From Hyphomicrobiales bacterium (GTDB taxonomy: Bacteria > Pseudomonadota > Alphaproteobacteria > Rhizobiales > Rhizobiaceae): a stretch of DNA of 64,000 nucleotides. The notes below the pieces were generated by a model. The model did not search any database, was not told where the DNA came from, and saw only the letters and a list, made by a program, of their open reading frames with translations. Position numbers and translations under genes: made by a program. Every line of letters begins with the position of its first letter. Position 1 is the stretch's first letter. The DNA lies in contig UBPA01000003.1 in assembly GCA_900467185.1 (NCBI GenBank), positions 372,001 to 436,000 on the forward strand, in the 5' to 3' direction. Shown here piece after piece: positions 9,772 to 22,615 of this stretch.

Positions 9772-11004
9772 TTACCGAGCCTGCCCGACAACGGCCGGAT
9801 CTTCGGAACCGGGCTTGCCGATGACCGGGACCTCCGGCATCGACGCTTGCGAAAACGTTGCGAAGTCGAAGGCCGGCAGGGGGCCCGAGGTCATGAGGGT
9901 GAAATCGAACGAGGATTTCCGGTCCGGACCCAGCACATATTGCCGGTGCACGCGCAGGAAATCGAGCTTGATGCGCTTGTAACGCTCCGCAGACAGAATG
10001 TGCTTCAGCCGGATCATCAATATGCGCGCCGGCGGCGCGTCCAAATGGCCGCACAAGGCCACGACGGGCGCCTTGTAGAAATGGATGGAGTCCGTCAGGC
10101 ACTGGACTTCCAGCCAGTCGATCCCGCTTGCGTGCGCCAGACGCCCGACGCGGGCGCGCAGGACGGTCGCGGGGCGCAGCAGCGCGCATTGCAGGATGGC
10201 CCCGCCCAGCGTGACGAACACGATGCGGCGCCCGCGCATCAGCTCCGGCTCGCGCTCCAGAAGCGCGCCGATGACATGGGCGGCGATGGTGGAGCCCATG
10301 CTGTGAGACGTCACGAGCACCTCGTCGCAGCCGGTGTCCCGGGCCGTGACGAAAACCTTGCGCGCGGCCTCGATCGCCGTTTCCAGCCAGAGATCGACCT
10401 CGGGCCGATCAAGCGCCGCCATGGCGACGGCGAGTTCCCAATCGGCGAAAAGGTGCAGGGTGCGGAAGCGTTCGGCCTGGGGGATCAGCACGAAGCGGAA
10501 GAGCGCCGCCGCGGCCGGCGCGCTCCAGAGAAGGTTCCAGCCGGGCAGCCCGAGGAGAAGCGGTGCGAAGGCGGCGCCGATCGAGGCGAGAACGGCGAGC
10601 GCGACCAGCAGGAAGGGGAAGATGAAGAAGAGGCCGAAGCGCCAGGCATGGCGGAAGTAGCCGGTGAGCCCGCCGTGGCGGACCACCTGCAGAGCGCTCG
10701 CAGACCCGGCGATGAGCCGGCGGTGGAGCGGCTTGTCCGTCAGCAGCGCCACCAGCCGATGATGGTCGAAGATGTGGACGCGGCTTTCCGTGTGGTGGCC
10801 TTGGCCGGTGGCCGTGACATCGAAACAGGGAACCTCCGTGGTTTCCACCAGCGGACCGACATGAAAATAGAGGCCCCAGACATGCGTGCTCTGCACCGCG
10901 GCCCGCGCGAAACGCGCCAGATGCGCATGGGCATCCAGAGGCTCGAAGCCCGGAAAATGCAGGACGATCCGCTTGCGGACGATCGAGGCGTCGCCATCTG
11001 TCAT
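9772..11004 (-). CDS. Membrane-anchored alpha/beta-hydrolase-like protein of unknown function
   Basis: The protein has 410 residues. It shows two hydrophobic segments at about 122-148 and 155-175, and then a nucleophile-elbow-like SHSMG (residues 233-237, Ser235) after a beta strand (DEVLVTS). That is the usual order for serine esterases and lipases. The N-terminal 115 residues look soluble. A catalytic acid and histidine cannot be assigned by eye; a histidine in YKAPVVALCGHLD is one candidate. ATG 11004 is preceded by AAAGGACG. The open frame continues to 11409, but that part is low-complexity read-through. Substrate unknown. Confidence 0.7.
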   Translation of the reverse strand: MTDGDASIVRKRIVLHFPGFEPLDAHAHLARFARAAVQSTHVWGLYFHVGPLVETTEVPCFDVTATGQGHHTESRVHIFDHHRLVALLTDKPLHRRLIAGSASALQVVRHGGLTGYFRHAWRFGLFFIFPFLLVALAVLASIGAAFAPLLLGLPGWNLLWSAPAAAALFRFVLIPQAERFRTLHLFADWELAVAMAALDRPEVDLWLETAIEAARKVFVTARDTGCDEVLVTSHSMGSTIAAHVIGALLEREPELMRGRRIVFVTLGGAILQCALLRPATVLRARVGRLAHASGIDWLEVQCLTDSIHFYKAPVVALCGHLDAPPARILMIRLKHILSAERYKRIKLDFLRVHRQYVLGPDRKSSFDFTLMTSGPLPAFDFATFSQASMPEVPVIGKPGSEDPAVVGQAR

Positions 11005-11371
11005 GGACGTCCTTTCATGGCTGTTCCGCCCGGTTCTTCCCGGCCCGGTTTTCCCGTATGCCGGAATGCGCGCCACGATCGGCCCGATCCGGCGCGGCCC
11101 GATCGACGGGGCAGCGCATCCCCTGCCGCCGGACTTGTTCTTTCCAAGGGCTGCCGCATATTCGTGTTCGAACGCTCCATGCATCAGCCCGGAGGGTTTG
11201 GCAATCCTGCCGCGTCCCGAGAGGGCGATGTTCGGCTGCCGTTCATGTTCGAGAGCGCAGATAGCATGACGACATTTCTCTGCCGCGTCTCTTCGGGCGC
11301 ACCGGCGGCGACGTCTCGTCGGTTCCGGCGCTTGCCGTTTTGCAGATTGCCACCTTGAAAGGTTGACCCCC

Positions 11372-11749
11372 ATGCGTGCCGTCCTGTCGGTTCTTCTTCT
11401 CTCTTCCACCGCCCTTCTTGCCGGCTGCGTCGATGACGGCGCCCGCTACGACAGCGGGCCCCGCTATTCGGCAAGCGGCGTCTATATCCGGGAATCGCGA
11501 CCCGACATCTATCGCGTGCCTGTCTACACCGACCGCGACCGCCGTGCGCGCTATGACCGCGACAACCGGTACGACCGATACGACCGTGCGCGGGACGACC
11601 GGCGCGACCGCTATAGCGACGATCGTCGCGTGCGCCGCGAGCAGGCCGACCGGGACGCCGGCGACAATGGCGATCGCCGCGATCGCGATGACGACCGCCG
11701 TGGCCCGGCACGCCCCGGCTATGTCTGCGAATATCCCTGCATCCGCTGA
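11372..11749 (+). CDS. Small Arg/Asp/Tyr-rich lipoprotein
   Basis: This is a 125-residue protein with a lipoprotein signal peptide: basic start, hydrophobic core, lipobox LLAGC with the lipidated Cys at 19. The body from about residue 55 is extremely rich in Arg, Asp and Tyr (YDRDNRYDRYDR and similar), then ends in a short CEYPC segment. It was probably attached to a membrane and is intrinsically disordered or strongly charged. I do not recognise a family with known function. It has its own GAAAGG ribosome site and is followed by a terminator. Confidence 0.7.
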   Translation: MRAVLSVLLLSSTALLAGCVDDGARYDSGPRYSASGVYIRESRPDIYRVPVYTDRDRRARYDRDNRYDRYDRARDDRRDRYSDDRRVRREQADRDAGDNGDRRDRDDDRRGPARPGYVCEYPCIR

Positions 11750-11770
11750 TATCGATCGCTTCGCAACAGG

Positions 11771-11800
11771 ACGGGCGGGGTGAAACACCCCCGCCCGTTT
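11771..11800 (+). terminator. Terminator after lipoprotein gene
   Basis: ACGGGCGGGGTG (11771-11782) pairs with 11786-11798 with one bulged base and an AAA loop, followed by TTT. It lies 22 bases after the lipoprotein stop. Confidence 0.75.
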
Positions 11801-12104
11801 GCGCGTTTGCGCGCGGGCGCAGTCCTTCGGACCCGCCCCTTCTATCCGCCCGCCCTTGCACGCCGGCGATAAAGAGTTGCACACTCCATATATTAGACGT
11901 TCAAAATTCAAACTTTCTTTAGACTACCTCATTAAAACTACACTGGTCGGTTGCAGGCATGATGCCCGCACGGTCCATCCCTGCATATGACGCATCGCCC
12001 GTACCGTCGGCCTCCCACGTCGATCGGGCGTATCTGCGCGGTATCGGCTTCGGATCACACTGGCATGTCCCCGTTTTGCCCCCCAACACGCGTTGAGAGA
12101 GCCC
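11801..12104. other. AT-rich leader before the first chemoreceptor gene
   Basis: A 304-base stretch without a gene. Its middle part (about 11878-11940) is distinctly AT-rich compared with the rest of the window and probably holds the chemoreceptor promoter. I cannot assign -35 and -10 elements with confidence. Confidence 0.4.
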
Positions 12105-14075
12105 ATGTCCTTTTTCCAGAATGCCAAGGTCGGCACCAAGCTGATGATCACGTCCGGGATCAGTATCCTGCTTGTCGTCGGCATCATTTCCAACCAGATG
12201 ATCAGCGATGCGAAGACGGCGCAAGCCAATGCCATCCTCGAGCGCGAACAGATCGTTCTCGACGGAGTCATCAATGCAAAGCTCGCCCTGAGCAACATGC
12301 GGTTCGCCTCGCGCGGTCTTCGCCTCGTCACCAGCGAGGCCGAGACACAGAAGGCGACAACCGACGTCCGGGCCTATTACGACAACGGCATGGCCGGGAT
12401 GCAGAAGCCCATCCAGGTCGCGCCGGAGCGCGATACGCTGAAGCAGATCGCCGCACGGCTGACGGATTACGAGACAATTTCGGAAAAGCGCTCGGTCGAT
12501 GTGCTCGCGGCCTTCCAGAAGGTCGGCGGGCGCAAGCTGACGCTCGAGGAAATGTCGGCTGCCGTCGCCAACACCGCCGCCGACAACACCAAGGTCGCGG
12601 AAACCGCCAGCAAGCTCATCAACGACGCGGTGAAGGACGCCACCGAGATCACGGCCGGTGCGAAGGCATCGCTGAAAGACATGGTCGCGCAGGCCCGCAC
12701 GGTCTCCCTCGCCATCAATAGCGCGATCATCCTGATCCTCATCGCTTCCGCCGCCGTTCTCGTGCGCAGCGTCGGCCGTCCGATCCGCGTGATGACGCAG
12801 GCCATGCGCCAGCTGGCCGCCGGGCAGACCGACATCGATCCCGGCAATACCGACCGGAAGGACGAAATCGGCGACATGGCCGGCGCGGTCGAGGTGTTCC
12901 GCCAGTCCGCCATCAGCAACAAGCGGCTCGAGCAGGAGGCGGAAGCCGCCCGTGCCCATGCCGAAGCCGAGCGGACGCGCCTGACGGCCGAGGCCGAAGC
13001 CGCCGCCCGCGAGCGCATGCAGCAGGCCACATCGGGCCTTGCCACCGGCCTGCGCCGTCTGGCCTCCGGCGATCTCGGCTTCCAGCTCGACCAGGCTTTC
13101 GCACCGGACTTCGAGGCGCTGCGCCACGACCTGAACGGTGCGATCGGCCAGCTCTCCGCCACGCTTCTCTCGGTCGCCCAGGCGACGACGCAGATCGACA
13201 CGGGAACCCGCGAGATCAGCCAGAGCGCCGACGACCTCTCGCGCCGGACGGAACAGCAGGCGGCCTCGCTCGAGGAAACCGCTGCCGCCCTCGACGAGAT
13301 CACCGCCAATGTGACCAACTCGTCCAAGCGCGCCGAGGAAGCCCGGTCGATCGCCGTGCAGGCCAATGCCAGTGCCGGCCAGTCCGGCAAGGTCGTTGCC
13401 GATGCGGTCGATGCCATGCAGAAGATCGAACAGTCGTCCGATCAGGTCGCCAACATCATCGGCGTCATCGACGAAATCGCTTTCCAGACCAACCTGCTGG
13501 CGCTGAATGCCGGCGTGGAAGCGGCACGTGCCGGCGAAGCCGGCAAGGGTTTCGCCGTGGTCGCCCAGGAAGTGCGCGAACTCGCCCAGCGCTCGGCCAA
13601 GGCTGCCAAGGAGATCAAGGACCTGATCCGCAACTCCTCGGTCGAGGTGCAGAGCGGCGTCAAGCTCGTCAGCCAGACCGGCGAAGCCCTCAAGACCATC
13701 GAGGACTATATCGTCACCATCAACCAGCACATGGACGCCATCGCGACATCGGCACGCGAACAGTCGGTCGGGCTGTCCGAGGTGAACACGGCCGTGAACC
13801 AGATGGATCAGGTGACGCAGCAGAACGCCGCCATGGTGGAAGAAAGCAATGCCGCAAGTGCAGCCCTTGCCGGCGAAGCCGAACGCCTGCGCGACCTCAT
13901 CAGCCGCTTCCAGTTCGGTGACGCCAACCGCGCCTCGGCAAGGACCACGTCCCCCGTCGCCGCCGCCAACGCCACCCACCGCCCGGCAGCCTCCCCTGCC
14001 CGCAAGATGACCGCCCAGATCGCCCGCTCCTTCTCCGGCAATGCCGCCGTGCAGCAGACCTGGGAAGACTTCTGA
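12105..14075 (+). CDS. Methyl-accepting chemotaxis protein with CheR-type C-terminal tail
   Basis: A 656-residue chemoreceptor. Membrane segments are at about residues 14-32 and 203-222, enclosing a periplasmic domain of about 170 residues likely to be a four-helix bundle. A HAMP follows (about 222-275), then a helical linker with a second HAMP-like unit (LRRLASGDLGFQL, about 315-360), then the signalling coiled coil with the conserved hairpin tip [20 protein letters not shown] near residue 480. The final residues TWEDF fit the xWxxF pentapeptide that tethers CheR/CheB. ATG 12105 follows GAGAGA. Ligand unknown. Confidence 0.92.
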   Translation: MSFFQNAKVGTKLMITSGISILLVVGIISNQMISDAKTAQANAILEREQIVLDGVINAKLALSNMRFASRGLRLVTSEAETQKATTDVRAYYDNGMAGMQKPIQVAPERDTLKQIAARLTDYETISEKRSVDVLAAFQKVGGRKLTLEEMSAAVANTAADNTKVAETASKLINDAVKDATEITAGAKASLKDMVAQARTVSLAINSAIILILIASAAVLVRSVGRPIRVMTQAMRQLAAGQTDIDPGNTDRKDEIGDMAGAVEVFRQSAISNKRLEQEAEAARAHAEAERTRLTAEAEAAARERMQQATSGLATGLRRLASGDLGFQLDQAFAPDFEALRHDLNGAIGQLSATLLSVAQATTQIDTGTREISQSADDLSRRTEQQAASLEETAAALDEITANVTNSSKRAEEARSIAVQANASAGQSGKVVADAVDAMQKIEQSSDQVANIIGVIDEIAFQTNLLALNAGVEAARAGEAGKGFAVVAQEVRELAQRSAKAAKEIKDLIRNSSVEVQSGVKLVSQTGEALKTIEDYIVTINQHMDAIATSAREQSVGLSEVNTAVNQMDQVTQQNAAMVEESNAASAALAGEAERLRDLISRFQFGDANRASARTTSPVAAANATHRPAASPARKMTAQIARSFSGNAAVQQTWEDF

Positions 14076-14101
14076 TCCGTCAGAACGGCAGACGAACGCC
14101 C

Positions 14102-14139
14102 GAAAACGCCACCCGCGAGAGTTCGCGGGTGGCGTTTTC
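14102..14139. terminator. Strong hairpin terminator after chemoreceptor gene
   Basis: A 16-bp perfect stem (GAAAACGCCACCCGCG, 14102-14117, with 14124-14139), extended by one A-T pair. It has AAAA on one flank and TTTTCC on the other. It lies 26 bases after the stop and could also end leftward transcription coming from the tRNA side. Confidence 0.8.
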
Positions 14140-14371
14140 CGTTGGTGGTGTGCGGGATGTTTTGGGGGATGTGTCCGGGTAAACCCGAAGAGGACCATGC
14201 CCGGAACGCTCGGACGCAGCCAAGAAGATGCGGACCGCTCTATGCAGCCGATCGACGCTAAGCGCCTGTGGAGAATCCGTTGCGGAGTTTGTGCGAGGGC
14301 ATAATCGCGATTGAGCGAGATCCAGCGCAAGACGCCGAATGATCCGCTGTTTTCATCGCACTGTGGAAAAA

Positions 14372-14448
14372 TGGTACGGTTGGGGGGTCTCGAACCTCCG
14401 ACCTCAGGTGCCACAAACCTGCGCTCTAACCAACTGAGCTACAACCGC
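14372..14448 (-). tRNA. tRNA-His (GTG anticodon)
   Basis: This is a complete cloverleaf read leftward. Acceptor GCGGTTG pairs with CAACCGT, the D stem is GCTC/GAGC, the anticodon stem CAGGT/ACCTG encloses loop TTGTGGC (anticodon GTG), the T arm has GGTTCGAGACC, and CCA is encoded. The discriminator is A73 and the terminal pair is G1-U72. The base before G1 is T, so no encoded G-1 and no C73 partner exist. This is the unusual tRNA-His type reported for one alphaproteobacterial lineage. Confidence 0.96.
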
Positions 14449-14525
14449 ACGAACAAGCATGTCGCTTGGCCGCGTCATTACGGCCATGGGTTCGGTTTGG
14501 CAAGTCCGAACTTCGACTTTCGGCC

Positions 14526-14553
14526 AAAAAACCGGGCGGTTTCCCGTCCGGTT
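14526..14553 (-). terminator. Terminator after phasin gene
   Basis: On the minus strand, AACCGGACGG pairs with CCGCCCGGTT (one A-C mismatch) around a GAAA tetraloop, followed by TTTT. It begins 31 bases after the phasin stop and separates it from the tRNA-His gene downstream on the same strand. Confidence 0.8.
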
Positions 14554-14583
14554 CCGGATGTGTGGGCCTTTCAGGCCGCAGGA

Positions 14584-15021
14584 TCAGGCGCGGGGGATGC
14601 TGGGCAGGGCTTTTTCGGCGGCGTCCTTGGTCGGCTTGACCAGGTTTTCGGCGACCTTGCGGGTGGTTTCCTGCATGGTGCGGGCCTGTTCCATGGCAAG
14701 CTCGGCCTGCTTGCGGATGAAGGCCGTCTGAAGTTCGAAGACCTCCGACAGGGATTTGCAGGCGATCAGCGCTTCCATTTGCGACAGCGACGTTTCCGCA
14801 TTGGTGCGCAGCGCGTCGATCGCCTTCAGGCTCAGTTCGACCGTGCCGGACTGGGCGCTCTCGACCGTGGCTTCGATCGTCTTGCCTGCCTCTTCGGCGG
14901 CCGTCTTCATCTTGGCATAGGCTTCGCGCGACTGGGTTGCCCCTTTTTCCGCAAAGTCACGGAAGGTTTCCGTCACCTTGTTGGGGTCGAACGTCGAAAT
15001 GGAGAAGATGTCTTGAGTCAT
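14584..15021 (-). CDS. Phasin (polyhydroxyalkanoate granule-associated protein)
   Basis: A 145-residue, almost wholly helical protein with few aromatic residues and heptad-like spacing of Ala and Leu, typical of the alphaproteobacterial phasin family. Phasins coat polyhydroxybutyrate granules and control their size and surface. The start is followed by the family-like opening MTQDIFSISTFDPNKV. It sits head-to-head with the large kinase gene and near acetoacetyl-CoA synthetase, both seen next to a phasin in Sinorhizobium. A perfect inverted repeat upstream suggests repression by a granule-sensing PhaR/AniA-type regulator. Confidence 0.88.
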   Translation of the reverse strand: MTQDIFSISTFDPNKVTETFRDFAEKGATQSREAYAKMKTAAEEAGKTIEATVESAQSGTVELSLKAIDALRTNAETSLSQMEALIACKSLSEVFELQTAFIRKQAELAMEQARTMQETTRKVAENLVKPTKDAAEKALPSIPRA

Positions 15022-15092
15022 CGGAGTGTCCTGTCTGGCGGCGGGGCTCGTAGCGGCGGATTTCGGGTTCGGAATGCCTTCTACACCTGTTT

Positions 15093-15127
15093 ATGGTGCA
15101 GTGCAACATAATTTTGCACTGCACCAT
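15093..15127. promoter_or_regulatory. Perfect 14-bp inverted repeat upstream of phasin gene
   Basis: ATGGTGCAGTGCAA (15093-15106) is exactly complementary to 15114-15127 across 7 AT-rich bases. Each arm contains TGCAGTGCA or its complement. TGC/GCA-rich dyads are the kind of site bound by PhaR-type phasin repressors in other alphaproteobacteria, so an autoregulatory operator is the best guess. It lies 72 bases upstream of the phasin start and 154 bases before the kinase start. Confidence 0.6.
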
Positions 15128-15222
15128 GTGCCGTTTCGTTACATTAACCTTGCGTTAGGAAAGAGGGCGGTTTTCACTGCGAAAACGATGCTCAAGCTGG
15201 ACCCTTCCGGGGGTCACGGATA

Positions 15223-15238
15223 TTAATAGTCTATTAAC
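15223..15238. promoter_or_regulatory. CtrA-type box before the cbrA-like kinase
   Basis: TTAA-TAGTCTA-TTAAC is a perfect match to the CtrA consensus TTAA-N7-TTAA(C), ending 43 bases before the kinase start. A one-mismatch copy (TTAA-CCTTGCG-TTAG) lies at 15144-15158. CtrA binding is inferred from the motif. Confidence 0.6.
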
Positions 15239-15280
15239 GCATCCGGAGACCCGAGACCTCCGCCAGAGCCGGATAGAAGA

Positions 15281-19384
<4,104 letters not shown>

Positions 19385-19694
19385 CCGGTCGCAAACGCCG
19401 GGGCTCGAAAGGGAGGCAGCCATGGGCTGCCTCAAGGTAGATGCTTTCGAACACGTACAATCGACATCATGTCGGAGATCCGGCTTGGCCGGCGCAAGGC
19501 CCGTCATGGACCTGCGAGAGCCCGATCATGCCGCTGCGGACGATAAGGAAGACTTAACAACCGCTCCCTGCAATCTTGTCGTTGAAAGTCGCGATGCAAC
19601 CCCTACGGCAGGCTTTCGATCGAAAGAATGCACTGACGCAGTTGGAAATTCGATCGAGCCACCGCTGATGATCGCCGTCATCGAGACCGGGATA
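19385..19694. other. Convergent intergenic region with a short hairpin
   Basis: 310 bases between two convergent genes. A 9-bp perfect stem (GAGGCAGCC, 19413-19421, with 19425-19433, loop ATG) lies 28 bases after the kinase stop and could be a weak terminator, though no T-run follows. Nothing else is recognisable. Confidence 0.4.
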
Positions 19695-21650
<1,956 letters not shown>

Positions 21651-21790
21651 GTCTCCCTCATACGCGGCACCCGATCTATAACACGTCGTCGCGCGGGGTA
21701 AACGGACCTTGGCGCAGCCCTGCCGATTTCCCGCCGCCGGCCGCTTCCTGCCGCTCGCACCCGAACGTGCGAGAGGACCGGACGGCATGA

Positions 21791-21823
21791 CGAAGGCCCG
21801 GCAGAGGTCTTGCCGGGCCTTCG
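21791..21823. terminator. 13-bp perfect hairpin after the 79-residue gene
   Basis: CGAAGGCCCGGCA (21791-21803) is fully complementary to 21811-21823 with a 7-base loop. It ends leftward transcription of the small gene that stops at 21844, 20 bases downstream of its stop. Confidence 0.65.
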
Positions 21824-21843
21824 ATCACAGCCGGTGGCGGGTA

Positions 21844-22083
21844 TCAGCCACGGCCCTGGGTAACGATGACAGGGATCATCAGGTCACCCCAGTTGCCTTC
21901 GCCGGCGTGATGGCGGGCGGAGCGGACGAGCTCGACCGAAACACCTGCCTCGACGGCCTTCATGATGGTGTGGTTCAGGCGGTGCAGGTCGTTGGCGACC
22001 ATGCGGATCGCGGCCTGCTGGTCGGTGGTCATGCTGGAAGCCTGTTCGTCTGCGCGTTCCTTGACGCGGGTCTGGATCGTCAT
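21844..22083 (-). CDS. Small protein of unknown function (79 residues)
   Basis: I recognise no characterised family. The protein has no signal peptide or membrane segment. It is mostly helical with a central ANDLHRLNHTIMKAVEAG stretch and an unusual HHAGEGNWGDL loop before a hydrophobic end (MIPVIVT). ATG 22083 is preceded by AAAGGACGACCCCA. Codon use and the proper ribosome site argue for a real gene. It lies 68 bases downstream of another small gene on the same strand and may be co-transcribed with it. Confidence 0.65.
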   Translation of the reverse strand: MTIQTRVKERADEQASSMTTDQQAAIRMVANDLHRLNHTIMKAVEAGVSVELVRSARHHAGEGNWGDLMIPVIVTQGRG

Positions 22084-22151
22084 TGGGGTCGTCCTTTCCT
22101 GGAAATCGTGGATTCGAGTACTGTGGTAGAATAGTGCTGGGTTTCCGACGT

Positions 22152-22400
22152 CTAGCCGCCGCGGCGAAGGCGGGCGCGAACCACCTGGCATGCCGGGTCG
22201 CCGGACAGGGCTCCCGGTACCGTGAAGGAGGCGTCTTCACGGAGTTGCTTCCAGAGGCGGTTCGCGCCGTTCCTTGCCAGTGTCGAGCGATCGGCGACGG
22301 AGCCACGAAGGCGCGCCACATCGTCCACCGGAATCCGTCCCACGATCTTGTCAAAGCCTCGAGCCGAAGCCGATGATATCGTCGTGTCAAATTTCGTCAT
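22152..22400 (-). CDS. Small protein of unknown function (82 residues)
   Basis: I do not recognise this protein. It is basic, soluble, and ends in RARLRRGG. ATG 22400 follows a very good ribosome site (GAGGAGG, six bases before), which supports translation; an in-frame ATG 18 bases further upstream is less well placed. It is divergent from the ScfR-type regulator, with which it shares a 215-base control region containing a perfect inverted repeat. Confidence 0.55.
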   Translation of the reverse strand: MTKFDTTISSASARGFDKIVGRIPVDDVARLRGSVADRSTLARNGANRLWKQLREDASFTVPGALSGDPACQVVRARLRRGG

Positions 22401-22414
22401 GAGATCCTCCTCTC

Positions 22415-22461
22415 GCATCGATCACATGAGGAAGCCCTGTTGGCGTTTCCGTGATCGATGC
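22415..22461. repeat. 11-bp inverted repeat in the divergent control region
   Basis: GCATCGATCAC (22415-22425) is exactly complementary to 22451-22461, separated by 25 bases. It sits directly upstream of the 82-residue gene and may be a regulator site or the stem of a leader RNA. Confidence 0.45.
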
Positions 22462-22542
22462 AGAGAGATGTACTGGACAGCGCAATTTTTCGCCAATGGT
22501 TTCATAGCATTGCGGAGGTGAAAGAGGTTATGCTGTCTTGTC

Positions 22543-22573
22543 TTTTACATCACAGGCCTGTAATATTGTAAAA
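22543..22573 (+). promoter_or_regulatory. Possible operator upstream of the ScfR-type gene
   Basis: TTTTACA (22543-22549) and TGTAAAA (22567-22573) face each other around the perfect palindrome ACAGGCCTGT (22552-22561). Regulators of this family often control their own genes. The site is 43-73 bases before the start codon and overlaps the likely promoter. Confidence 0.4.
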
Positions 22574-22615
22574 ATAGTCACAGCCAAAAACCTCTGGCGG
22601 GGTGTAAATTTTGTC

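Noticed and set aside
14372-14448. tRNA-His as an integration site of a mobile element
   Set aside because: No integrase, no direct repeat of the tRNA 3' end and no atypical genes beside it.
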